Source: CAWBAT01 sp963810905 (GTDB taxonomy: Bacteria > Acidobacteriota > Terriglobia > Versatilivoradales > Versatilivoraceae). Taken from it: DNA of 64,000 nt. Below the pieces are notes generated by a model. That model worked only from the letters and a program-made list of their open reading frames with translations, ran no database searches and was not told the origin of the DNA. Both the position numbers and the translations under genes were made by a program. Shown in pieces: positions 24,582 to 33,283 of the stretch; within the stretch, counting starts at the first letter, position 1; every line of letters begins with the position of its first letter. The DNA lies in NCBI GenBank assembly GCA_963810905.1, contig CAWEPG010000002.1, positions 682,001 to 746,000 on the forward strand. Direction: 5' to 3'.

Positions 24582-25726
24582 GAAACAGAGAAACAGCCAT
24601 CATTCCGGCAGTCCAAAATCGTGAGGAATGATATCCATTTCCGGTCGGTCCGCCCTCTCTGCCTGGTCACCCCACACTAAGGGCCTCTCGGATTAACGTA
24701 GTTCAACCTGCGCGGGCAAAAAAGGCAACAGTCCGAAACGTTTTCCTACAATTCACCGGCCAAATCAAGGTGATTCTTGCTCTTATAGTCCCCAGTAGGT
24801 GCAACCTGCAATATTTCAAATGAATAACTACATAGCTCCATTGTCTCACAATTCTTTCGCTCTCGAGGAAGTGGAAAACATTTTCCTTTAATGTCCATTC
24901 ACTGTGGTGGAGATAATTTGCGACATGGTGTGGACTATTTCGTGTGATTAAAAAACTCCTTCGGAGGTATTGGTGAAGTTTGCGCAGTGTTTTGAGCTGC
25001 CAGATACAACTCGAGTCAGTTATTCTTTAGCTATGGGTAGACGAAAGTCCCTCGTGGGATGGGGTTCGTCGGCATAGGCAGGCAAACAGGTATGCCAGCA
25101 AAACTGGAACGTTTTGTTCAACTTCTTATTTTCGGATCGACAGTCAGTCAGTTGAAAGATAACATTATTTGAGAGATGCTCCCAATCGATCTTGACATTG
25201 AACCGATCCCTGATCACTCCCCACCAATACTCGGTCGGCCGCGATCTCGGCAGGGTTTGAACCCATCATATTTATTGGCGAAGAGTTTCATACCAGAAGG
25301 ACTGGAAAAATTAGGAAGATTGCCCACTGGGAGGACCTCGTTCACCAAGCGGGGAGCGATAGCCTACTTCTTTGGTGAGCGTTTCTTCTGCGTCGGAGAA
25401 GCCTACCGGATGGATCAGCGGCTGGATTACTATTTATCCAGCGACATGAGAGGGATTGTGCCTCCTCAAATCTGCGCAGAGGAGGTAGGATTCGACGGCC
25501 TTAACCGCCAGCCGAGGGACCCATTTTAGATGGTACGCCGGGGGCCGCCACCCTGCCTCGCAGCCCCCAGCATTTTTGTGACATGGATTGTGACGTAACT
25601 ACCCTTGGAACACCGAGTGTGACGACCTCTTATCGAGTGTTACAACTTTCGCCAAATCCTCGAAAAACGGCTTGCATCGTGCCTTCCGTCATGATACGTA
25701 TTACTTGGTCGCGTGAAGCTTAGTGA
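24582..25726. other. Right-end spacer of the island
   Basis: About 1.1 kb without a supportable gene. The first part (24690-25020) is AT-rich. A 117-codon plus frame at 25176-25529 has no recognisable domain. The right copy of the 20-bp GTGACATGGATTGTGAC motif is at 25575-25594. A promoter for NRPS gene 1 would be expected near 24600-24750, but I could not identify one with confidence. Confidence 0.5.
25575..25594 (+). promoter_or_regulatory. Candidate recombinase arm-type site, right
   Basis: An exact copy of the left 20-mer at 9602-9621, 133 bases inside the right attachment core. The arrangement (same orientation, both inside the element) suits an integrase arm site but is not proof. Confidence 0.45.
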
Positions 25727-25783
25727 ATTCAGGTTCTAGCGCTCGCAAGGGCGTGGGGGTTCAAGTCCCCCCTTCCGCACCAA
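25727..25783 (+). repeat. Attachment core, right copy (attR): tRNA-Leu 3' fragment
   Basis: 57 bases identical to 9501-9557, covering the tRNA-Leu anticodon loop, long variable arm, T arm, acceptor 3' strand and CCA. The 5' half of the tRNA is absent, so this is not a functional tRNA. A 10-bp ATTACTTGGT repeat lies on both sides (25700-25709 and 25783-25792). Confidence 0.9.
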
Positions 25784-25882
25784 TTACTTGGTACTCCTTT
25801 CTACAAATCTCGCAATGCTCCTCGTTCAGACCTTATCTGTTCAGTCGGGGAGGGAGTCACGACTCGAGATCAGTCTTCCATT

Positions 25883-26416
25883 TTGCCATTGAGGCTCAGA
25901 TCTGACGAAGTTCATGTTTGGCAACCCGTTTTAGATTCCAAAGATATCCCCCAGCGGGATCTCGAAGATTTTCTCTCAGAGGACGAAATTTCCCGCGCCA
26001 ACCGATTCCATTTCGAAAAAGACCGCAAGCAGTTTGTGGTCTCTCGTGGAATCTTACGCACACTATTGGGAAATTATCTCGGCAGCCAGCCGAACGAATT
26101 AAGTCTCCTCTACAGTCCCTATGGCAAACCTCTCGTTGAAAACAAAGAGGGACTTCGATTCAACCTTGCACACTCGCAAAACGTGGCAGTCTTTGGCTTT
26201 TCGATAGATCGTGAGATAGGCGTCGATGTGGAACAGATCAGGCAGATTTCTGACATGGAAGTGCTGGCCGCGCGTTTCTTCTCTCAGGAGGAGCCCCACA
26301 AACATAAGGATCCTAAGGGAGTGATGGGTTTGCATGAGCTCGAACAGCTCTATGAGGACGAAGCAGAGGCATTACTGATCAAGAAATTAGAGAGTATAAA
26401 GAAGAAACTGTCATGA
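25883..26416 (+). pseudogene. Phosphopantetheinyl transferase fragment fused to a PKS-like tail
   Basis: The first ~135 residues match Sfp/HetI-type 4'-phosphopantetheinyl transferases: HVWQPVLDSK, RANRFHFEKDRKQFVVSRGI, LRFNLAHSQNVAVFGFSID and the Mg-binding IGVDVEQIR, up to ARFFSQEE. The family's next obligatory motif (W..KEA) is missing. Instead the frame runs into HELEQLYEDEAEALLIKKLE, which resembles the extreme C-terminus of PKS/NRPS modules. The frame opens at TTG 25883 with no ATG. The stop TGA overlaps the ATG of the next gene (ATGA), so the PKS is translationally coupled to it. I read this as a deletion scar; the transferase should be inactive. Confidence 0.72.
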
Positions 26417-29400
26417 GTCAGAACTCAGAACATTCCGGCATATTGTCTCCACTGAACCAGGCACTTTTCTCGCTGGAGAAAATGCAGTCCAAGCTCGACG
26501 CCATCGAACGTTCGAAAACGGAACCTCTTGCGATTATCGGCATGGGGTGCCGTTTCCCTGGTGGAGGCAATAATCCGGAGGTGTTTTGGCAACTCTTACG
26601 CAATGGCGTGGATGCTGTTGCCGAAATGCCGCAGGACCGGTGGGATGTCGAGGCTTATTATGACCCGGATCCGGATGTGCCTGGCAAGATTTATACACGC
26701 TATGGCAGTTTTTTGAATGACATCGACAAATTCGACGCCGAATTCTTCAATATTTCTCCTCGTGAAGCGAGGAGCCTGGATCCTCAGCAAAGACTGCTCC
26801 TGGAGGTGGCATGGGAAGCGCTGGAGAATGCCGGGCAAGCGCCAGACAAGCTAGCTGGCAGCCAGACAGGCGTATTCATAGGGATTATGACAGACGACTA
26901 TTCAAAACTGCATGTGAAAGCTGATGATCCCACAAAAATTGATGCCTATTTTGTTACGGGTGTCAATGTTAGCTTTGCGGCCGGTCGTTTGTCTTACGTT
27001 TTGGGCCTTCACGGTCCCAGTCTATCCATTGATACTGCGTGCTCGTCATCGTTGGTGGCAGTCCATCTCGCTTGCCGCAGCCTGCGCTCCGGCGAGTGCG
27101 ATCTTGCCCTGGCGGGTGGCGTGAGCCTGATTCTCTCACCGGAATTGTACATCACGCTCTCCAGATTCAGAGCATTGTCTGCTGATGGTCGCTGCAAAAC
27201 CTTTGATGCCGCCGCCGACGGCTTTGGACGAGGAGAGGGTTGCGGAGTTGTTGTTCTCAAGCGTCTCTCCGATGCGATTGCAAATGGCGACAACATCCTC
27301 GCATTGATTCGAGGCTCAGCGGTCAACCATGATGGCCCCAGTGGAGGCCTGACTGTTCCGAACGGGCTGGCCCAGCAGGCGATGATTCGCCAAGCTCTGG
27401 CAGACGCCCGAGTCCGACCGGCGGAGGTGAGCTATGTTGAGGCTCACGGCACCGGGACCTCTCTTGGAGACCCCATTGAGGTAAGGGCCTTGGGCGCAGT
27501 GCTCGGCGAGGGGCGAACAGAGAATAATCGTTTGATGATAGGCTCGGCCAAAAGCAATATTGGTCACCTCGACTCCGCTGCCGGTGTTGCCGGTCTCATC
27601 AAATTGGTGCTTTCGATGCAGCATGAGGAAATACCGCCCTTACTTCACTTTAAACAGATCAATCCACATATTTCATTGAATGAGACGCCTGTAACTATTC
27701 CGACTAGGAGAACCCCCTGGCCTGCCGGCAATGAGAGACGAATTGCCGGAGTCAGTTCGTTTGGGCTGAGCGGGACTAATGCTCACGCCGTAGTGGAGGA
27801 AGCGCCTGTAGCCCAACCAAGAAAGCTTGAAGTCGACCGACCGCTTCATCTTCTTAGTGTCTCGGCGAAAAGCGAGGTGGCATTAAAGGAGCTTGCCGGT
27901 CGATTCGAGAGGTACTTGACGACGCAATCAGTAGCTTCACTAGCGGATATTTGTTTCACCGCCAATACCGGGCGGTCCCATTTTAATCATCGCCTAGCGG
28001 TTGTGGCCGAGTCATCCCTCCAAATGCGGGAGAAACTGGGCACTTTTGCAAACGGACAAAAACAACCTGGCGTGATGAGTGGACAAATCGAAGGCACAGA
28101 GAAGCCCAAAGTGGCTTTCCTTTTTACAGGTCAAGGCTCGCAATATGTTGGCATGGGACGCCAACTCTATGAGACTCAGCCGACTTTCCGAGCGGCATTG
28201 GAAAAGTGCAACGAGTTGCTCCGTCCCCACTTGGAACAGCAGCTCCTATCAGTGCTTTACCCGGAATCCGGTTCGTCTTCATTGCTGGACGAGACGGCAT
28301 ATACCCAACCGGCGTTGTTTGCCATTGAGTATGCATTGGCAGAGCTATGGCAATCCTGGGGAATAGAACCGGCAATTGTGCTGGGGCATAGTGTCGGTGA
28401 ATATGTGGCGGCCTGCGTGGCCGGCGTATTCAGCTTGGAGAACGGCCTGAAACTCATTGCCGAGCGTGGTCGTTTGATGCAGGCCCTTCCAAGGGACGGG
28501 ATGATGGCCGTGGTTTTCGCAGAAGAAGAGCGCGTAGAAGCAGCCATTGCTCCTTATTTTCAATCCGTTTCCATCGCTGCCTATAATGGCCCTAAGAATA
28601 TCGTGATATCCGGCGAGCGAGCCACCGTGCAGACTGTGATTGAAAAACTTCGGAATGAGAAAGTGAAGACTCAGCCTCTAAACGTTTCGCATGCTTTTCA
28701 TTCGCCTTTGATGGAACCGATGCTCGATGCCTTCGAGCAAACCGCCCGCCAAGTGGATTACAATGCCCCGCGCATTCCTTTAGTCTCCAATTTGACTGGG
28801 CAAATGCTGAGTTTCGATGAAATCCCAGACACAGCTTACTGGCGTCATCACATCCGTCAAGGGGTCCGATTCTCCGCGACGATGCAGACCCTTCAACGCG
28901 AGGGTTATACGTTCTTCCTTGAGATTGGCCCAAGCCCAACACTATTGGGAATGGGAAAGTTATGTATCCCGGATGCGCAGCAGACCCAAGTTTGGCTCCC
29001 TTCGCTCCGGAAGAATATTACAGACTGGCAGCAGATGCTGGAGAGTTTGGGAACGTTGTATGTTCACGGGGCGGAGGTGGACCATGCAGGATTTGAACAC
29101 GACTATGCAAGTGGACGTCGCCGAGTGGCCCTGCCGACCTATCCGTTTCAGCGTGAGCGTTATTGGCTTGAAGGAGGAGAAAAGCATGCTCAAGGCCGGA
29201 GCATTGGAGTATCTAAAAAAGGCGCAGAAAAAACGGCGCTACATCCCTTGCTTGGCCAACGGCTGAGCTCTGCTCTGAAAGAGATTCAGTTTGAAGCTCA
29301 TTTGCATGCTGATTCACCATCCTTCCTAACGGATCATCGAGTCTATGGGACGGTAGTGGTGCCGAGCACTGCTTACGTTGAGATGGCACTCGCAGCGGCA

Positions 29401-30138
29401 AGTGCGGCCTTCGGCCCGGGTAACCATCTACTAGAAGAGGTCACGATTCACCAAGCCCTGATTCTGCCAGATGCTTCCCCCGATGCAACGGTTGTTCAGC
29501 TCATCCTAACACCTGAAGGTGCTGAAAAGGCAGCCTTTAAGGTAGTCAGCCTAACAGAGAAAGACAATTGGAAAGTACATGCGACGGGTAATATTCGCCT
29601 GCGACAAGCCGATCGAGAACATATTTTAGATAGTACCTCTCTTTCTGCAGCACAGGCACGATGTCAAGAAGAGATTGATGCAAATGCATTTTACGTACGC
29701 GCACGCGAGCTCGGGCTTCAATATGGTCCGTGCTTTCAGGGGATTACTCAAATTTGGAAACATAAGGGCGAAGTGCTGGGACAAATACGCTTGCCTGATG
29801 CCTTGGTCGGCGCTCTAGATGACTATCAATTTCATCCAGCATTGCTCGATGCTGCCTTCCAACTTTTAATGGCGACGTCGCTTGAGACTGGGGAAATGAG
29901 AACATGGGTTTATTTGCCAGTCGGCATGAAGCGAATTGGAGTTTACCAGCGTTCTTCCAGCCAGCTATGGGGGCAGATTATTACCAAGCCGAACGAGGCT
30001 GAGAATCAAGATAGCTTCGCAGTGGACGTCCGTTTGTTCAATGAGACTGGGCAGATCGTGGCAGAAGTGGAGGGCCTGTACTTGAGGCGCGCATCGCGCG
30101 AAGCCTTGCAGCGAGCCATGCAGACAGACGTTGATTGA
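26413..30138 (+). CDS. Type I polyketide synthase, KS-AT-DH, lacking carrier domain
   Basis: 1,241 residues, frame intact. An N-terminal docking-like helix (LNQALFSLEKMQSKLDAIER) precedes KS, with the active Cys in DTACSSS (about 209) and histidines in EAHGTGT (about 345) and KSNIGH (about 385). AT follows (GQGSQYVGMG, GHSVGE with Ser about 659, and HAFH near 759, the malonyl-CoA-type motif). Then comes DH, with LTDHRVYGTVVVP (His about 976) and FHPALLDAAFQ (Asp about 1145). The protein stops just after DH in a linker (YLRRASREALQRA) that in modular PKSs leads on to KR and ACP. With no ACP here or next door it cannot work alone. Coupled by ATGA to the chimeric PPTase. Confidence 0.88.
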   Translation: MSQNSEHSGILSPLNQALFSLEKMQSKLDAIERSKTEPLAIIGMGCRFPGGGNNPEVFWQLLRNGVDAVAEMPQDRWDVEAYYDPDPDVPGKIYTRYGSFLNDIDKFDAEFFNISPREARSLDPQQRLLLEVAWEALENAGQAPDKLAGSQTGVFIGIMTDDYSKLHVKADDPTKIDAYFVTGVNVSFAAGRLSYVLGLHGPSLSIDTACSSSLVAVHLACRSLRSGECDLALAGGVSLILSPELYITLSRFRALSADGRCKTFDAAADGFGRGEGCGVVVLKRLSDAIANGDNILALIRGSAVNHDGPSGGLTVPNGLAQQAMIRQALADARVRPAEVSYVEAHGTGTSLGDPIEVRALGAVLGEGRTENNRLMIGSAKSNIGHLDSAAGVAGLIKLVLSMQHEEIPPLLHFKQINPHISLNETPVTIPTRRTPWPAGNERRIAGVSSFGLSGTNAHAVVEEAPVAQPRKLEVDRPLHLLSVSAKSEVALKELAGRFERYLTTQSVASLADICFTANTGRSHFNHRLAVVAESSLQMREKLGTFANGQKQPGVMSGQIEGTEKPKVAFLFTGQGSQYVGMGRQLYETQPTFRAALEKCNELLRPHLEQQLLSVLYPESGSSSLLDETAYTQPALFAIEYALAELWQSWGIEPAIVLGHSVGEYVAACVAGVFSLENGLKLIAERGRLMQALPRDGMMAVVFAEEERVEAAIAPYFQSVSIAAYNGPKNIVISGERATVQTVIEKLRNEKVKTQPLNVSHAFHSPLMEPMLDAFEQTARQVDYNAPRIPLVSNLTGQMLSFDEIPDTAYWRHHIRQGVRFSATMQTLQREGYTFFLEIGPSPTLLGMGKLCIPDAQQTQVWLPSLRKNITDWQQMLESLGTLYVHGAEVDHAGFEHDYASGRRRVALPTYPFQRERYWLEGGEKHAQGRSIGVSKKGAEKTALHPLLGQRLSSALKEIQFEAHLHADSPSFLTDHRVYGTVVVPSTAYVEMALAAASAAFGPGNHLLEEVTIHQALILPDASPDATVVQLILTPEGAEKAAFKVVSLTEKDNWKVHATGNIRLRQADREHILDSTSLSAAQARCQEEIDANAFYVRARELGLQYGPCFQGITQIWKHKGEVLGQIRLPDALVGALDDYQFHPALLDAAFQLLMATSLETGEMRTWVYLPVGMKRIGVYQRSSSQLWGQIITKPNEAENQDSFAVDVRLFNETGQIVAEVEGLYLRRASREALQRAMQTDVD

Positions 30139-30273
30139 CAGGTGACGCCTGTTAAGATGTACGATATCGGGCACAAAGCCTCTGGCCGTTTGGGTCGTAA
30201 ATGCACGGCGAATTTATAGATTGAAGATTCTCATTGATCGAGCAGGTTTTCTGACAAAGGGGGAGCTCCAGGG

Positions 30274-31458
30274 ATGCCACGCAGTATCGGAATCGGTGTC
30301 ATCGGTATGGGTTGGATGGGTATCCAGCATAGTCGCTCCTACCGTCAAATCGCGGAACGTTTTCCAGACTGCACTCTTCAGCCGCGCTTGGTCGCCTGCG
30401 CGGACGATGTAAAGTCCCGGGCCCAGGATGCCCAGAAACGACTGGGCTTCGAACGCTATACGACCGAATGGCAGTCCTTGATTAACGATCCAGAAATCGA
30501 AGTGATTAATATTGCTTCTCCCAATTTCTTCCATTTGGAAATGGCCAAGGCGAGTGCAAAAGCCGGCAAGCATATTTTTTGCGAGAAGCCAGTAGGCAGG
30601 AGCCCTGAAGAGACCGCCGCCATCGAACGGGCGGCCCGCGAAGTTGGCGTCCTATCCTTTGTGGGTTACAACTACCGTTGGGCCCCCCTGGTGCAATATG
30701 CCCGGAAGCTTATACAGGATGGGCGACTCGGAAAGCTCACTCATTACCGCGGACGTTTCTTTGCGGGATATGCGACCAACCCGCAAGGAGTTTTGTCGTG
30801 GCGTTTTCAAAAGGAATTGGCAGGGTTAGGCACCAGTGGAGACTTGCTGTCTCATGTCATCGATATGGCTCACATGATCGCCGGGCCAATTCAACGCGTC
30901 GTGGGCAATGCTGAGACTTTCATAACGGAGCGGCCTCTCCCCGTACCCGGAGTAGGCACTCATTTCAGTCTGGGGGGCGACGGTCCCAAGGGGAAGGTCA
31001 CCAATGAAGATTATGCAGGAGCGCTGGTACGCTTCACAAACGGAGCACAGGGCACGTTGGAGGCCTGCCGAATTATCAAAGGCCCTCAGTGTCAGATGGC
31101 TTTTGAAGTCCACGGAACGAATGGAGCCCTGAGTTGGGATTTCGAGCGTATGAATGAAATACAACTCTCGTTCGCCGGTGAGGACAATGCCTCAGGGGGT
31201 TACGTGCGAGTACTCAGTAGCCCTGAGCATCCATTCCATCTCCGCTTCAACCCGGGACCTGGCATTGGGCTGAGTTACGAGGATCTGAAGACAATCGAAG
31301 CATTCCAATTCCTGACATCGATTGCTGAGGGCAAACAAGGTGAACCCGGATTTGCTGATTCTCTGGAGGTCGCTAAAGTTCAAGCTGCGCTTCAACGTTC
31401 CTGGCAGAGTGGAAGCTGGCAAGAGGTACGAGCGATACCAGTCGATGCCAAAGGTTAA
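30274..31458 (+). CDS. Gfo/Idh/MocA family NAD(P)-dependent oxidoreductase
   Basis: 394 residues. An N-terminal Rossmann fold with GVIGMGWMGIQHSRSY (residues 8-23), the ASPNFFHLEMAKA region, and the family EKP motif (HIFCEKPVGRSPEE, about 105). A C-terminal alpha/beta sheet domain follows with FVGYNYRWAPLVQYA and a likely substrate-binding DLLSHVIDMAHMI. Members oxidise or reduce hydroxyls on sugars, inositols and sugar acids. It is convergent with a sugar-acid-type MFS transporter, which fits a carbohydrate role. The substrate is not assignable. No frameshift. Confidence 0.88.
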   Translation: MPRSIGIGVIGMGWMGIQHSRSYRQIAERFPDCTLQPRLVACADDVKSRAQDAQKRLGFERYTTEWQSLINDPEIEVINIASPNFFHLEMAKASAKAGKHIFCEKPVGRSPEETAAIERAAREVGVLSFVGYNYRWAPLVQYARKLIQDGRLGKLTHYRGRFFAGYATNPQGVLSWRFQKELAGLGTSGDLLSHVIDMAHMIAGPIQRVVGNAETFITERPLPVPGVGTHFSLGGDGPKGKVTNEDYAGALVRFTNGAQGTLEACRIIKGPQCQMAFEVHGTNGALSWDFERMNEIQLSFAGEDNASGGYVRVLSSPEHPFHLRFNPGPGIGLSYEDLKTIEAFQFLTSIAEGKQGEPGFADSLEVAKVQAALQRSWQSGSWQEVRAIPVDAKG

Positions 31459-31575
31459 TCCAGCAAGATACTCATTTGATGAGCCACCATTCGCCGGGCT
31501 GATTCTTGCCTTTGATTCGAGCACGACCCGAATCTCGGATTATGGTGACTCTCCTATAGCAATTTCTTTCAACCC

Positions 31576-32887
31576 TCACCTCGCCGATCCTTCAACAGGA
31601 CTTAGACCCTCCGGCCACTCTACCGGAACGACATCCTGGACGACGAAAAGGTAACAGAACGCGCCGATAAGCAGGATGATCGATGCCGACGAGAAGGCCC
31701 AATAATAATTTCCTGTCTGCGCAATGATGAGGCCTGTGATGTAGGGAGCAATTACCCCGGACAAATTGGCGATGCCATTTTGGAGTCCTGTCCATCTGCC
31801 GGCCGCCAAGTGGACCAGCTAGCGTCTGGGTAATGGCCCAGTGGTTTGAAGAGAAAAGTCCGAACGCCAAATAGGCCCCCACTAAAAGCACCATCGAAAC
31901 CCGCAAGTCGGAAGCCAACGCAGCCGGGAAGATGAGAGTACCCAACACCAGCCCGCTCACAACAAAAGTCTTTCTTACATGTGTGGCTGACGCCCCTCGA
32001 GCGATCCAGCGGTCAGACGCCCACCCTCCGAACAATGAGGAACTGGCGCTGGCCCAAAATGGCAATGAAGCTAATACCGCCATCATTCCCGTGGAGAGCT
32101 TCCTCTCTGTCACGAGATAGCTGGGGAGCCAAGTCAGAAGAAAGTAGTAAGCATAGTTCGCGCAGAAATTTCCGATAAATGTGCCCCAGGCATCTCGACG
32201 CCGGCAGATCTGGAGAATTCCCGGTGATTGTTGAGTACTCGGCGTTATTGTGTGATTTCCACCTGTCTTTGTCCGGCCTCGCGGAGCCCAAAAGTACCAA
32301 GGCACGAGCCACAACAAGCTACAGATCCCGAGGACAATAAACATCATTCTCCACCCGTAGCGTGCCGCGATCAACCCTCCAACCATAGTACCGACCGCTG
32401 GACCGACTTTAGCGCCGGCATCGATGAGCGCATTCGGCAGACCGCGTTGGGAGATGGGGAATTGTTCGGCAATAATCTTCGAGTACACCGGATAGGCAAC
32501 GGATTCTCCCAGCCCTAAAAACACGCGCAGGACCAAGAGAGCCTGAAAGCTGGAGACGAAGCCTGTTCCGAAAGTAGCCAAGGACCAGATCAGATAACCC
32601 ACGCCTAAGACCAGGGAAATAGGGTGTCGATCAGCCAGCCAACCAGCCACCACCATGAAGCCCGCGTAAGACCAGAAGAACGCGGAAAAGAGCACCCCCA
32701 TTTGGGCCGGGTGAAAATGAAACTCCTTGTTGAGATCGGGCGCAGCAATGGAAAGGCTGCCACGGTCGACGTAGTTCATGGCGACCGAAATCACAAGCAA
32801 TGCAATGATTCGCCACTGCGCCTCTGTAGGCCCGGATCCCACGCCAGACTCTCCAGTCAGACCTCGGGCGCGTGTGGCGTTGCGCAT
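31576..32887 (-). CDS. MFS transporter, anion:cation symporter (hexuronate/glucarate-like) type, one frameshift
   Basis: About 435 residues when one frame change is ignored, with 12 predicted membrane spans. The N-terminus RIIALLVISVAMNYVDRGSL and VLGLGYLIWSLAT-type helix, plus RVFLGLGESVAYPVYSKIIA, match the ACS branch (hexuronate ExuT, glucarate GudP, galactonate DgoT). The frame 31592-32887 is correct until ITQTLAGPL near 31812; one extra G in a GGCGGCC run shifts it, and the last ~75 residues (GRWTGLQNGIANLSGVIAPY and following) are in the frame 31576-31809. It likely imports a sugar acid with H+ or Na+. Convergent with the Gfo/Idh gene. Confidence 0.82.
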
Positions 32888-33283
32888 CGCTCATCTTCCT
32901 CTCTGGCAATTACCAGTGCTATCAGAGCAACTGCTCTAAAGCCGAAATTGGAAAAGACTCGGTAGTATTTTGCTTCATCAATGCAATGAGAAATGAACAG
33001 TGAACAATGGCAATTCCGTCTTCTTTAGAAGTCCCCCTTGGAAAGGCGCAGCAACAAGGCTAGAGGGGAATGTTTTTTTTGCAGCCTTCCACAGGCGCGC
33101 GGTCCCCTTCACCCCCAACCCCTCTCCTGCGCTGGGGAGAGGGGAGCCGATATTTCATAACGGATATCAGAAATGAAGCAGTTCCTGCTCCATCTCTTAA
33201 ATACTCTCAAGCAATTTTGAGCTGACAGCGAAAAGGGGTGGAGCTGGCGAGAAGCTCTAAGTCACAACCGGTGTATGAGCTCT
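32888..33283. other. Intergenic region with a dispersed hairpin repeat
   Basis: About 400 bases between two minus-strand genes. It holds a run of eight T at 33072-33079 and the repeat at 33088-33143. I see no gene. Confidence 0.5.
33088..33143. repeat. Dispersed hairpin repeat (CCCCAACCCCTCTCC...GGGGAGAGG), copy 1
   Basis: It shares CCACAGGCG, then TCACCCCCAACCCCTCTCC, GCGCTGGGGAGAGG with 34870-34923. The CCTCTCC and GGGGAGAGG parts form a hairpin. It is similar to intergenic palindromic repeats scattered in many bacterial genomes. Confidence 0.7.

Larger units (their letters stand above)
9470..25783. mobile_element. Genomic island integrated in tRNA-Leu, carrying NRPS genes
   Basis: The segment is bounded by an intact tRNA-Leu and a perfect 57-bp copy of its 3' end. 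It has a tyrosine recombinase C-terminal fragment next to the tRNA and a 20-bp motif repeated inside both ends (9602-9621 and 25575-25594). This is the textbook structure of an integrative element. The cargo is two NRPS genes plus spacers of about 0.7 and 1.1 kb. By eye the cargo is more GC-rich than the flanks. The recombinase is truncated and no excisionase or conjugation gene is present, so mobility is likely lost. The PPTase/PKS remnants begin only 100 bases beyond the right copy; the original element may have been larger, or two elements may have inserted in tandem. Confidence 0.82.

Noticed and set aside
25176..25529. 117-codon plus-strand frame in the island's right spacer
   Set aside because: No recognisable domain, no ribosome site, and composition like spacer.
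25727..25783. A second tRNA-Leu gene
   Set aside because: Only the 3' part is present; no acceptor 5' strand or D arm, so it is an attachment-site fragment.
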